A stretch of DNA of 64,000 nt from Planomonospora sp. ID82291 (lineage in GTDB: Bacteria > Actinomycetota > Actinomycetes > Streptosporangiales > Streptosporangiaceae): NCBI RefSeq assembly GCF_015711645.1, contig NZ_JABTEX010000001.1, positions 124,001 through 188,000 of the forward strand, given 5' to 3'. Positions 46,380 to 55,974 of the stretch are shown here, piece after piece. The position numbers and the translations under genes are program-made. Within the stretch, counting starts at the first letter, position 1, and every line of letters starts with the position of its first letter. A model generated the notes under the pieces. That model worked only from the letters and a program-made list of their open reading frames with translations. It was not told the origin of the DNA and ran no database searches.

Positions 46380-46955
46380 ATGACACAGTTGCACATGGGC
46401 GTCGAGGCGCCGGTCGTCGTCGACCGCAGGACGCTGGTCGGCTACGACAACTACGCGGCCGCGCAGCGGACCGTGGACGCGCTCTCGGACGCCGGGTTCC
46501 CCGTGGAGAACGTCGCGATCGTCGGCAGCGACCTGCGCATGGAGGAGACCGTCACCGGCCGGATGACCAACGGCCGGGCCGCGCTCGCCGGCGCGGGCAG
46601 CGGCCTGGTCTTCGGACTCGTGGTCGGGGCGTTCCTCGGCCTGTTCACCTCGACCACGCTCTCCTTCTTCGTGCTGGTGCTCTGGGCGGGCCTGTGGGGC
46701 GCCCTGACCGGGGCCGCGTTCGGTTTCCTCAACCACGTCTTCACCGGCGGCAGGCGCGACTTCGCCTCGCGCAGCGCCATCGTCGCCGGGCGCTACGACG
46801 TGCTGGTCGCGGCCTCGCACGTCGACCACGCCCGCGCCGTCCTGGACGGCGGCCCGCACCCGGCCGACACCGTGGTGGTCGAGCCCCCGGCCTCCGCGGG
46901 CGTCTACGACCCCGCGGCCCAGCGGCCGATCGCCCCGGAGCAGCGCCGGCCCTGA
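46380..46955 (+). CDS. General stress protein-type membrane protein (YflT-like N-terminus)
   Basis: 191 aa from ATG 46380. Residues 18-60 (VGYDNYAAAQRTVDALSDAG, then VENVAIVGSDL) match the general stress protein 17M/YflT fold; two membrane segments follow at about 72-110 and 112-130. The C-terminal part is short with Pro at the end. In Gram-positive bacteria such proteins are sigma-B-type stress induced; their biochemical role is unclear. A strong terminator follows. Confidence 0.8.
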   Translation: MTQLHMGVEAPVVVDRRTLVGYDNYAAAQRTVDALSDAGFPVENVAIVGSDLRMEETVTGRMTNGRAALAGAGSGLVFGLVVGAFLGLFTSTTLSFFVLVLWAGLWGALTGAAFGFLNHVFTGGRRDFASRSAIVAGRYDVLVAASHVDHARAVLDGGPHPADTVVVEPPASAGVYDPAAQRPIAPEQRRP

Positions 46956-47029
46956 GCGCACGGGTGCCGACCGGCGCCCCGCCGCGGAGCCGCGGCGCTC
47001 CGGAACCCCGGTCCGCCCACCATGCGAAG

Positions 47030-47069
47030 AGCCACCCGCCACCCCGCACTCCGTGCCGGGTGGCTTTTT
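47030..47069 (+). terminator. Intrinsic terminator with U-run
   Basis: AGCCACCCG (47030-47038) pairs with CGGGTGGCT (47057-47065), followed by TTTT. One of the few classical U-tract terminators in the window. It serves the stress-protein gene. Confidence 0.9.
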
Positions 47070-47232
47070 CTTCCACCCGGTACGGCTCCCGCCGCCCCGG
47101 CCCCGACCACGTGTAGCGATCACCGTTGCGCTGTGCGTAGTCTTCTCCCTGCGGGCACGTGTCTCCCTCAACCGTGTCGTCCCCTACGCGCTTTCCGTTC
47201 TTCTTTTCCTGTACCAACGGCGAGGAGCTGTC

Positions 47233-47796
47233 GTGACCGACACGACGTCAGAGATCCGCATGCGTGCCCTGGAGCTCGGAGTGGCCGAGCTCCGTGTGGA
47301 GGCCCACGAGCACCGGGCGACCACCGCGGCGATCTTCGAGGTCCTCAAGGACCTCCGCACGATCACAGGTGAGCTCAAGACCACCACGGACGAGCTCAAG
47401 ACCACGACCGACGGCCTCAAGGTCACCGTGGACGGCCTCAAGGCCACCACGGACGAACTCAAGGTCACCACGGACGAGCTCAAGGTCACCACGGACGAGC
47501 TCAAGGTCACCACGGACGAACTCCGCAAGGGCCAGGACGAGCTCCGCGCCACCACCGACGAACTCCGCAAGGGCCAGGACGAGCTCCGCGCCACCACCGA
47601 CGAGCTCCGCAAGGGCCAGGACGAGCTCCGCCAGGAGATGAGGGCCGGGTACGCCGAGCTCCGCGAGGAGATCGTCACGGTCAAGCGCTCCGTCGGCAAC
47701 CTGGAGCTCTCGATGAAGCGCGTCGAGGGCGATGTGGCCGAGCTCAAGGCCGGTCACATGGAACTGCGGAACCTGTTCGCCGACATGGTCAGGTAG
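47233..47796 (+). CDS. Heptad-repeat coiled-coil protein
   Basis: 187 aa from GTG 47233 after GAGGAGCTGTC. Residues 48-135 are 12-13 consecutive seven-residue repeats of the type ELKTTTD, ELKVTTD, ELRKGQD, ELRATTD, predicting one long continuous coiled coil with Leu at a fixed core position. Flanking regions are also helical. There is no TM or signal peptide, so it is probably a cytosolic rod-like oligomer. The 21-bp DNA units are nearly identical, which marks recent expansion. Function is unknown; the final LRNLFADMVR is well formed, so the gene looks intact. A 21-bp-stem terminator follows. Confidence 0.82.
   Translation: MTDTTSEIRMRALELGVAELRVEAHEHRATTAAIFEVLKDLRTITGELKTTTDELKTTTDGLKVTVDGLKATTDELKVTTDELKVTTDELKVTTDELRKGQDELRATTDELRKGQDELRATTDELRKGQDELRQEMRAGYAELREEIVTVKRSVGNLELSMKRVEGDVAELKAGHMELRNLFADMVR
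47376..47634 (+). repeat. 21-bp tandem repeats encoding heptads
   Basis: Units of the form GACGAGCTCAAGGTCACCAC repeat about 12 times in frame, with two subtypes: the ELKVTTD type on the left and an ELRKGQD/ELRATTD alternation on the right. Confidence 0.9.
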
Positions 47797-47833
47797 GCCG
47801 CCCGGCACCGTCCGCGAGCGGCCGTCAGGCCGC

Positions 47834-47887
47834 CGGGGCCCTGCGTCGCAGACGGCGGCCTGCCGTCGTCTGCGACGCAGGGCCCCG
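47834..47887. terminator. Bidirectional terminator with perfect 21-bp stem
   Basis: Arms 47834-47854 and 47867-47887 are perfectly complementary around a 12-base loop. It sits between convergent stops at 47796 and 47924. Confidence 0.9.
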
Positions 47888-47923
47888 CGTTCCCCCGGCG
47901 AGGGCCGGCGGGCCCGGACCCGG

Positions 47924-48919
47924 TCAGGCCGACTCGCGGACGACCAGGTCGGTCGGGAGGACGATCGGGTCCGCGGGGCCGCCGGAGGCCAGACCGAGCA
48001 GGAGGCGGACCATCGCGGTGGCCTGCTCGACGACGGGCTGGCGGACCGTCGTCAGGGGCGGCTCGGTGTAGCGGGCCGCCTCGATGTCGTCGAAGCCCAC
48101 CACCGCGACGTCGTCCGGCACCCGGCGGCCGGCCTGGCGCAGCGCCTGCAGCGCACCGATCGCCATCAGGTCGTTGGCGACGAAGACCGCGTCGAGCGCC
48201 GGGTCGTCCTCCAGGAGCTGGCGCATCGCCACCGCGCCGGACTCGCGGGTGAAGTCGCCGACCGCCACGATCGAGCGGCGGTCGGAGCCGCGCATGACGT
48301 TCCGATAGCCGGCCAGGCGGTCCTGACCACCGATCATGTCCTGGGGACCGGCGACCGTGGCGATCCGGCGGCGGCCGCTCTCGATCAGGTGGCGCACGGC
48401 CGTCTCCGCGCCGCCCACGTTGTCGTTGTCGACGTACGGCAGGTCCACGGGCACGGCGGGCCGGCCGTACGAGACGACGGGCACGCGCATGCGGGTGATC
48501 GCGGCGGGCAGCGGGTCGGCGCCGTGCATCGAGATGATCATCACGCCGTCCACGTGGCCGCCGGCGATGTACCGCTCCACCCGGGCGTGGCTGCGGGCCG
48601 ATCCCGTCAGCATGAGGACGACCTGCTTGTCGGCCGCCTCCAGTTCCGCGCTGGCCGTGCGGATCACGGTGGAGAACATCGGGTCGTCGGAGAAGACCCG
48701 GGTGGGCGACTCGGAGACGACCAGGGCGATGGAGTCGGTGCGCTGGTTGACGAGGGTGCGCGCCGCCGCGTTGGGGACGTAGCCGAGCTCCTCGACGGCC
48801 CGCATCACCACGTCGCGGATGCCCGGGGCGACGGTGGGCTGGCCGTTGACCACGCGGGAGACCGTGGCCCGCGACACTCCCGCGCGGGCGGCGACCGCCT
48901 CCAGGGTGGGGCGCTTCAT
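47924..48919 (-). CDS. LacI-family regulator 1 of the beta-glucoside locus
   Basis: 331 aa from ATG 48919 (GGAGG eight bases before). LacI HTH at 3-25 (TLEAVAARAGVSRATVSRVVNG) and a periplasmic-binding-protein-like sensor. Strongly similar along its length to regulator 2 at 54732 (shared PTRVFSDDPMF, SMHGADPLPA, DRRSIVAVGDFTRESG), so the two are paralogues with probably the same operator. It ends the minus-strand unit: binding protein, permease, permease, regulator. The four GAGAGCGCTCTC palindromes lie 3.7-4.3 kb away. Ligand: a beta-glucoside or gluco-oligosaccharide by context. Confidence 0.93.
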   Translation of the reverse strand: MKRPTLEAVAARAGVSRATVSRVVNGQPTVAPGIRDVVMRAVEELGYVPNAAARTLVNQRTDSIALVVSESPTRVFSDDPMFSTVIRTASAELEAADKQVVLMLTGSARSHARVERYIAGGHVDGVMIISMHGADPLPAAITRMRVPVVSYGRPAVPVDLPYVDNDNVGGAETAVRHLIESGRRRIATVAGPQDMIGGQDRLAGYRNVMRGSDRRSIVAVGDFTRESGAVAMRQLLEDDPALDAVFVANDLMAIGALQALRQAGRRVPDDVAVVGFDDIEAARYTEPPLTTVRQPVVEQATAMVRLLLGLASGGPADPIVLPTDLVVRESA

Positions 48920-49037
48920 CTGGGCCTCCGGTTGGGCCTCCGGATCGGATCTTCGGTCGCCACGACGATAACCCATCGAGGAGCCGCCGGGACCGGGACG
49001 CCGGACCTGCATGCGGCCCCGGCGTCCCGGTCCCGGT

Positions 49038-49994
49038 TCATCCCTTGACGCCGCCCGCGAGCAGGCCGCGGACGAAGTAGCGCTGCATGGACAGGAAGAC
49101 GGCGAGCGGGATGACGAGCGAGACGAAGGCCCCGGCCGTCAGCCGCTGCCACTCGTTGCCGCGGGTCCCGGCCATCTGCGCCAGCCGCACGGTCATCGGG
49201 GCGCTCTCGGAGGTGCCTCCCGCGAAGATCAGCGCCACCAGCAGGTCGTTCCAGACCCACAGGAACTGGAAGATGCCGAAGGTGGCCAGCGCCGGCGCGA
49301 TCAGCGGGAGGACCACCCGCCGGAAGATCACACCGTGGCCGGCGCCGTCCACCCGCGCCGCCTCGATCAGCTCGCCCGGCAGCTCCGACATGAAGTTGTG
49401 CAGCAGGAAGACGCCGAACGGCAGGGCGAAGCAGGTGTGCGCGAACCACACCTGCGCGAAGCGCGCGGGTCCCTCCAGTTCCCAGGCCGGCATGAGCTGC
49501 AGGCCGAAGACCGAGACGCCCTCGGAGAAGAACGACAGCAGCGGGACCAGGGCCATCTGCAGCGGGACGACCTGCAGCGCGAAGACGCCGATGTAGATCC
49601 CGTTCCGCCCGCGGAACGGCACCCAGGCCAGTGCGTACGCCGCGAAGGCGGCGAAGGCCAGCGGGAAGAGCACCGACGGGATCGTGATGACGATCGAGTT
49701 GATCAGGAAGCCGGCCATCTTCCCGGAGGACGAGGAGGTGCCGAACAGCACCTCCCGGTAGTTCTCCAGGGTCAGCTGCGGGTCGGAGAAGAACGACCAC
49801 CAGCCGGTGGTCTTGATCTGGTCCTCCGGTCGCAGCGACGACAGGAACAGACCGAAGGTGGGGGTGGTCCACAGCACCGCGATGACGATCGCCACGGCGC
49901 TGGCGGCCCTGCCGCTCAGCCGCTTCCCGACCCGTCGGGCGGCCTGCCGGGCACCGGGCCGTACCGCCGCGGCGGCGGGTGGGACGGATGTCAT
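49038..49994 (-). CDS. ABC sugar permease, MalG type
   Basis: 318 aa, six membrane segments. The EAA coupling loop is EAARVDGAGHGVIFRRVVLPLIAPAL, the binding-protein-dependent permease signature. ATG 49994 overlaps the stop of the MalF-type gene (ATGA). Together they form the membrane channel of a CUT1 (oligosaccharide) importer. N-terminus about 45 residues cytosolic. No ATPase gene is present; actinomycete CUT1 systems often share one ATPase (MsiK). Confidence 0.94.
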   Translation of the reverse strand: MTSVPPAAAAVRPGARQAARRVGKRLSGRAASAVAIVIAVLWTTPTFGLFLSSLRPEDQIKTTGWWSFFSDPQLTLENYREVLFGTSSSSGKMAGFLINSIVITIPSVLFPLAFAAFAAYALAWVPFRGRNGIYIGVFALQVVPLQMALVPLLSFFSEGVSVFGLQLMPAWELEGPARFAQVWFAHTCFALPFGVFLLHNFMSELPGELIEAARVDGAGHGVIFRRVVLPLIAPALATFGIFQFLWVWNDLLVALIFAGGTSESAPMTVRLAQMAGTRGNEWQRLTAGAFVSLVIPLAVFLSMQRYFVRGLLAGGVKG

Positions 49995-50971
49995 CGGACG
50001 GCCTCCCGGCGCTGGCGGATCTGGTAGACGACGATGGGGGTGACCAGGGCGAACAGGAAGACGGCCAGTGCCGCGCCCCTGCCCGTCTCGCCGTACCGGA
50101 ACGCCTGGTTGTACATCTCGTTGGCGATGACGCTGGTGTCGAACTGGCCGCCGGTCATGGTCCGGACGATGTCGAAGAGCTTGAGCGTGCCGATCGACTG
50201 GGTGACCAGCACCACGAGCACGGCCGGACGGATGCTCGGCAGCGTCACCCGGAAGAACATCTGGACCGGTGAGGCGCCGTCGAGCCTGGCCGCCTCGACA
50301 ATCTCGGCGGGGATGCCCTTGATGGCCGCGGAGAGCACCACGGTGGCGAACCCGGCCTGGATCCACACCATGACCACGATGAGGAAGAGGGTGTTGAGCG
50401 GCGGTTCCAGCAGCCACTGCCGGGGGGTGCCGCCGAGGGCCACCACGACCTGGTTGAGCAGGCCGATCTGCTCGCTCTCCTCCGGCCGGTAGGCGTAGAC
50501 GAACTTCCAGATGATGCCGGCGCCGACGAAGGAGACGGCCATCGGGAGGAAGACGAGCGATTTGGCGGCGGACTCGAAGCGGCTCCCGTCGACCAGGACC
50601 GCGTAGAGCAGCCCGACCGCCGTCACCAGGAGGGGGACGAGGGCGACCCAGATGAGCGTGGTGCGGAGCACCGTGACCGCTTCGGGCCGGGTGAACATCC
50701 AGACGTAGTTGTCGAGCCCCACCCAGGAGGCGCCGTCGCCGCTCATGAACGACAGCAGGGTGGTGCGGACCGCGGGCACGATCAGGCCGATCGCGAGCAG
50801 CAGGAGCGCGGGGGCGAGCAGGACGGCGGCGTGCAGCCGCGCCCGCTGCCGCATGGGCGCGCGGTCGAGCAGGAGCAGCAGGAGCGCGACCACCGCGCAG
50901 AACGCGACCACGCCGTACAGCAGCTGCAGGAGCTTCGGCTGCTCCGCGGCGAAGTCGAAGTCCAGGTTCAT
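49991..50971 (-). CDS. ABC sugar permease, MalF type
   Basis: 326 aa with seven or eight membrane segments, including an extra N-terminal pair usual in MalF-like CUT1 subunits. The EAA loop reads EAARLDGASPVQMFFRVTLPSIRPA. It heads the permease pair and lies 109 bases after the binding-protein gene, with a long hairpin in that gap that may adjust relative expression. It imports the same sugar as the divergent GH1 enzyme hydrolyses. Confidence 0.94.
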   Translation of the reverse strand: MNLDFDFAAEQPKLLQLLYGVVAFCAVVALLLLLLDRAPMRQRARLHAAVLLAPALLLLAIGLIVPAVRTTLLSFMSGDGASWVGLDNYVWMFTRPEAVTVLRTTLIWVALVPLLVTAVGLLYAVLVDGSRFESAAKSLVFLPMAVSFVGAGIIWKFVYAYRPEESEQIGLLNQVVVALGGTPRQWLLEPPLNTLFLIVVMVWIQAGFATVVLSAAIKGIPAEIVEAARLDGASPVQMFFRVTLPSIRPAVLVVLVTQSIGTLKLFDIVRTMTGGQFDTSVIANEMYNQAFRYGETGRGAALAVFLFALVTPIVVYQIRQRREAVR

Positions 50972-51006
50972 CGAGGAGGCTCCCGGAGGGATCGGGCCGG
51001 TGCGGG

Positions 51007-51055
51007 GGCGTCCGGCTCCGGCGGGGTCGTCGGACCCCGGCGGGAGCCGGACGCC
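51007..51055 (-). promoter_or_regulatory. Intercistronic hairpin between binding-protein and permease genes
   Basis: GGCGTCCGGCTCC (51007-51019) pairs with GGAGCCGGACGCC (51043-51055), with an inner GGGGTC/GACCCC stem. In many CUT1 operons such a hairpin protects the upstream binding-protein mRNA or lowers read-through, giving more binding protein than permease. Confidence 0.7.
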
Positions 51056-51080
51056 GCTGGAAGCCGGGGACTGCCGGGGA

Positions 51081-52433
51081 CTAGGACGCGGGCCAGGAGG
51101 CCTCGATGAAGTCGAGGACCGTCGTGGTGTCCTTGCCGTTGATCCAGTCGGTCATGCCCTTCCAGAAGGTGCCCGCGCCGACAGCGGCCGGCATGAGGTC
51201 GGAGCCGTCGAACCGGAAGACCGTGTCCGGGTCGTGGAGCATCTCGATGGAGAGCCTGTCGATCGGGTTCTGCGCGTTGGCGATGTCGACGCCCTTGTTG
51301 GCCGAGACGTACGTGCCCAGCTTCATGCGGGCGTTGGCGTGGTCCCCGGTGGCCAGGTAGGCCTGGACGGCCTGGACCTCGGGCCGGTCGGTGAAGGCGC
51401 CGACGAACTCGCCCGCGCCGAGTACCGGCTTCTCGGCCGGGTCGTTGCCGGGCAGGTAGAAGGCGAAGACGTCGCCGTCCTCGGCCACCGTGGTGCCCTC
51501 GGGCCAGAAGTTGGCGTAGAAGGAGGCCTGGCGGTGCAGTGCGCACCTGCCCTCGGTGATGGGCACGCCGCCCTCCTGGAAGGCGGTGCCGGCGATGCTC
51601 TTGACCGGGCCGTAGCCGCCGTTGACGAACCTCTCGTTCTTCAGGATCGCGCCGACCTTGTCGACCGCGGCGACGACCTCGGGGGCGTTGAAGGGGATCT
51701 TGTGGGCGACCCAGTCGTCGTAGCCCTCGGGACCGAGCTCGCGCAGGAGGACGTCCTCGATCCAGTCGGTGGCCGGCCAGCCGGTGGCCTCGCCGGACTC
51801 GATGCCCGCGCACCACGGCTTGACCCCGGTGCCCGCGATCGTGTCGGTGAGGGTCATGAGCTCGTCCCAGGTCTTCGGGACCGCCCAGCCCTTCTCCTTG
51901 AACATGCCCGGCGAGTACCACACGAAGGACTTCACGCTGGCGCCCAGCGGGGCGGCGTAGAAGGTGCCGTCGACCGTGCCGTACTTCGCCCAGTCGGGCG
52001 ACCAGTTCTGCTCGGCCAGCCTCTTCACCTCGGCCGGGGCCGGCTTGAGCCTGCCCGCCGCGACGAAGCGCTGCAGCAGGCCCGGCTGCGGGAAGAAGGC
52101 CAGGTCCGGCGGGTTGCCGCCGTCGGAGCGGACCTGGATCTGCGCCTCGAACTCGCCGGCGCCCTCATAGGTGATCTTCATCCCGGTGCACTTCTCGAAC
52201 GGCATCCAGGTCTGCTGGAACAGGTCCGCCTCGGTGTCGCGGATCGAGGAGTAGACCGAGACCTTCTTGCCGTCGTGCTTTCCGAACTTCTCGAACGGGG
52301 CGCACGCGGCGGACGTGCCGCCGCCCGCCGCCGGGGCCGAGGGCTCGGACGAGCCGCAACCGGCGGCGACCAGCGCCAGGCCCGCCGTGCCCGCGACCAG
52401 GGCGGTGCGTGCAGGCCGAGAGAGGAGCGACAT
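51081..52433 (-). CDS. Sugar-binding lipoprotein of ABC importer
   Basis: 450 aa from ATG 52433 (GGAGGAAGG upstream). The lipoprotein signal peptide reads LVAGTAGLALVAAGCGSS with the acylated Cys at about residue 25; Ser/Ala/Gly-rich linker follows. Then a family 1 solute-binding domain (VSVYSSIRDTEADLFQQTW, WATDWIEDVLL and PFNAPEVVAAV regions). It is anchored outside the membrane and captures the sugar. Being first after the operator region, it should be the most expressed gene of the unit. Context implies beta-glucosides or cello-oligosaccharides. Confidence 0.94.
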   Translation of the reverse strand: MSLLSRPARTALVAGTAGLALVAAGCGSSEPSAPAAGGGTSAACAPFEKFGKHDGKKVSVYSSIRDTEADLFQQTWMPFEKCTGMKITYEGAGEFEAQIQVRSDGGNPPDLAFFPQPGLLQRFVAAGRLKPAPAEVKRLAEQNWSPDWAKYGTVDGTFYAAPLGASVKSFVWYSPGMFKEKGWAVPKTWDELMTLTDTIAGTGVKPWCAGIESGEATGWPATDWIEDVLLRELGPEGYDDWVAHKIPFNAPEVVAAVDKVGAILKNERFVNGGYGPVKSIAGTAFQEGGVPITEGRCALHRQASFYANFWPEGTTVAEDGDVFAFYLPGNDPAEKPVLGAGEFVGAFTDRPEVQAVQAYLATGDHANARMKLGTYVSANKGVDIANAQNPIDRLSIEMLHDPDTVFRFDGSDLMPAAVGAGTFWKGMTDWINGKDTTTVLDFIEASWPAS

Positions 52434-52579
52434 GGACCCTTCCTCCGTTACTTTGCCGGGCGTTACCTTGCCGGGCCGGCCCCGGCCGGCGGGACAGGCC
52501 GGGGCCGGCCCGCGACGGGCACGTGGAGTCACCGCGTCACCGGTGTCCGCCGTGGTGGCCGGATGGCTCGAACCGATCT

Positions 52580-52591
52580 GAGAGCGCTCTC
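52580..52591. promoter_or_regulatory. LacI operator copy 1, GAGAGCGCTCTC
   Basis: A perfect 12-bp palindrome extended to T-12-T. It resembles the actinomycete CebR/CelR site TGGGAGCGCTCCCA with A/T for the outer G/C. It is 147 bases before the binding-protein ATG. Confidence 0.88.
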
Positions 52592-52626
52592 TGACGAGCT
52601 GCCGGCCGATGGCGCGATGCCGACCA

Positions 52627-52690
52627 CCGCGATACCGAAGTTATAAATTTAAGAAATATGGGTATTATCTTAGACATTTCGGTTACACTT
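52627..52690. promoter_or_regulatory. AT-rich imperfect palindrome, probable promoter of binding-protein operon
   Basis: About 65% A+T in a locus of about 75% G+C. Outer arms ACCGAA and TTTCGGT and inner arms TAAGAAATA and TATTATCTTA flank TGGG, giving nested inverted repeats. It lies between operator copies 1 and 2. It may hold overlapping promoters or another protein site. Confidence 0.6.
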
Positions 52691-52697
52691 TCGCTGC

Positions 52698-52709
52698 GAG
52701 AGCGCTCTC
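52698..52709. promoter_or_regulatory. LacI operator copy 2, GAGAGCGCTCTC
   Basis: Identical core to copy 1, on the other side of the AT-rich island, 118 bases centre to centre. Suitable for DNA looping between the two sites. Confidence 0.88.
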
Positions 52710-53112
52710 TTGCAGCGGGAGGGCACGGCCGTCCGGTCCCGCCCTCCGCCGTCCGCCCCCACCGGGCGTACGGCGCGCCGCAGGGAGGCGGCCCGGATGC
52801 GCCCGCCGACCCCACCCGCGGGGAAGACGGACCCACCGAGACCGGCTGACTCCGCGGACCGGCCTCTGCTGAAGGGTACGCACACCGGAAGAGTGCCCGT
52901 CACCTTCCAGGTCGTGGCCATGATCGACCACCCGCCGCGGCGGCCGTCCCCACCGCCGGGACGGACGGCGCGGACCGCGGCCGGTGCGGCGGCGGCCGCG
53001 CCGGGACGGCCACCGCGACGCCCCCCGGGGCGGAGGGAAGGGCGGTCCGCGACACCTCCCCGGCCATCGGGCCGCCGGCCCCGCGGGACGGGGCGCCGAG
53101 GCGGACATACAA

Positions 53113-53124
53113 GAGAGCGCTCTC
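53113..53124. promoter_or_regulatory. LacI operator copy 3, GAGAGCGCTCTC
   Basis: Identical core, about 80 bases upstream of the GH1 promoter -35 and 123 bases from copy 4. Confidence 0.88.
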
Positions 53125-53201
53125 CATGTTTGGACCGTGGTCCGACGCGAACGCCGCGTCGACGGCTCCTCACCCTCTCGCCCCTCACGGGGCGACTCGT
53201 C

Positions 53202-53230
53202 TTGACAGGCCCGACACCTACCCGTGATGC
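53202..53230 (+). promoter_or_regulatory. Promoter of the beta-glucosidase gene
   Basis: TTGACA at 53202-53207, 17-base spacer, TGATGC at 53225-53230. The predicted start falls inside operator copy 4, the classical repressible arrangement. Confidence 0.6.
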
Positions 53231-53235
53231 TGTCT

Positions 53236-53247
53236 GAGAGCGCTCTC
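53236..53247. promoter_or_regulatory. LacI operator copy 4, GAGAGCGCTCTC
   Basis: Identical core, overlapping the expected transcription start of the GH1 gene. Confidence 0.9.
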
Positions 53248-53299
53248 TGCCGTTCGGGGCGAGGCGGGGTTGACGGCGAGGCGAAAGGGGCGGTGAGAC

Positions 53300-54727
<1,428 letters not shown>

Positions 54728-54731
54728 GCCG

Positions 54732-55742
54732 GTGACCGCCCGGCCGACGCTGGAGAAGGTGGCGGAGCGGGCGGGGGTCTCCCGCGCCACCGTCTCCCGC
54801 GTGGTCAACGGCTCGGCGCACGTCACCCCGGAGATCCGCGCGGCGGTGCTGCGCGCCGTGGAGGAGCTGGGCTACGTCCCCAACCTCGCGGCGCGCAGCC
54901 TGGCGACCCGGCGGGCCGACTCCGTCGCGCTGGTCTTCTCCGAGCCGCCCACCCGGGTCTTCTCCGACGACCCCATGTTCCCCAGCCTCATCCGCGGCGT
55001 CAGCCGGGAGACGGAGGCCGCGGACAAGCACCTGGTGCTCATGCTCGCCGGCTCGCCCCGCGGCCAGGAGCGGGTCGAGCGCTACGCCACGGCCGGGCAC
55101 CTCGACGGCGTGATCGTCGCCTCGATGCACGGCGCCGATCCGCTGCCGGCCGTACTGGCCCGCCGGGGCGTGCCCGTGGTGTGCAGCGGGCGGTCCCTGA
55201 CGGCCGGGGCGCGGGGCGCGCCGCCCTGTGTGGACGTGGAGAACGTCCGCGGCGCCGAGCGCGCCGTGGAGCACCTGGTGACGGCGGGCCGCCGCAGGAT
55301 CGCCACGATCGCCGGACCGCAGGACATGGTCGCCGGGATCGACCGGCTCACCGGCTACCGCAACGTGCTGCGCGGCTCCGACCGGCGCTCCATCGTCGCG
55401 GTGGGCGACTTCACCCGGGAGTCGGGCATCGCGGCCATGCGCCAGCTGCTGCGGGACGATCCCGGGCTCGACGCGGTGTTCGCCGCCAGCGACATGATGG
55501 CGCTCGGCGCCCTGCAGGTGCTGCGGCAGGCCGGGCGGCGCGTGCCGCACGACGTGGCCGTGGTCGGCTTCGACGACGTGCCCGCCGCCTCCTACGCCGA
55601 GCCGCCGCTCACCACGGTCCGCCAGCCCCTCCACCGGATGGGCCGGGAGCTGGCCAGGCTCGTCCTCACGCTCGCCTCGGGCCAGGATCCGGGCGCCCCG
55701 GTGATCCTGCCCACGGAGCTGGTCGTCCGCGACTCCGCCTGA
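54732..55742 (+). CDS. LacI-family regulator 2 of the beta-glucoside locus
   Basis: 336 aa from GTG 54732, four bases after the GH1 stop, so translationally coupled. HTH at 5-26 (TLEKVAERAGVSRATVSRVVNG); sensor domain to the end. It is a close paralogue of regulator 1, with near-identical recognition helices, so both should bind GAGAGCGCTCTC. CebR-type repressors release DNA on binding cellobiose or related sugars. Two such regulators in one locus is unusual; heterodimers or different ligands are possible. Confidence 0.94.
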   Translation: MTARPTLEKVAERAGVSRATVSRVVNGSAHVTPEIRAAVLRAVEELGYVPNLAARSLATRRADSVALVFSEPPTRVFSDDPMFPSLIRGVSRETEAADKHLVLMLAGSPRGQERVERYATAGHLDGVIVASMHGADPLPAVLARRGVPVVCSGRSLTAGARGAPPCVDVENVRGAERAVEHLVTAGRRRIATIAGPQDMVAGIDRLTGYRNVLRGSDRRSIVAVGDFTRESGIAAMRQLLRDDPGLDAVFAASDMMALGALQVLRQAGRRVPHDVAVVGFDDVPAASYAEPPLTTVRQPLHRMGRELARLVLTLASGQDPGAPVILPTELVVRDSA

Positions 55743-55974
55743 CGGCCCCTCCGCAGCCCGGCCCGGCACCCGCCCGGCGGGCACCGCACGGGTTCCGTCC
55801 GACGGTCCGTACGGCGGGCACCGCACGGCGGTCCGCACGGCGGGCACGGGGCCGCGGGAAGGCCCCTCTCCGGCGGCCACCCGTGCCCTTCGCCCCCCGG
55901 CGGGCCCCGGACCCCGTAGAGTCGTCCGGCCGGTCGGGCATCGGCCGGCACGCACCAGATCAAGGAGAAACCAC

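Larger units (their letters stand above)
52434..53299. other. 866-bp divergent control region of the beta-glucoside locus
   Basis: No gene is supported in this gap. It holds four identical operator palindromes, an AT-rich palindromic island and the GH1 promoter, listed separately. Open frames here are composition artefacts. Confidence 0.7.

Noticed and set aside
47376-47634. CRISPR-like array of 21-bp units
   Set aside because: Units are contiguous, keep a heptad reading frame and have no unique spacers.
52537-53237. Genes in the beta-glucoside control region
   Set aside because: All frames cross operators or the AT-rich island and have Arg/Pro/Gly composition only.
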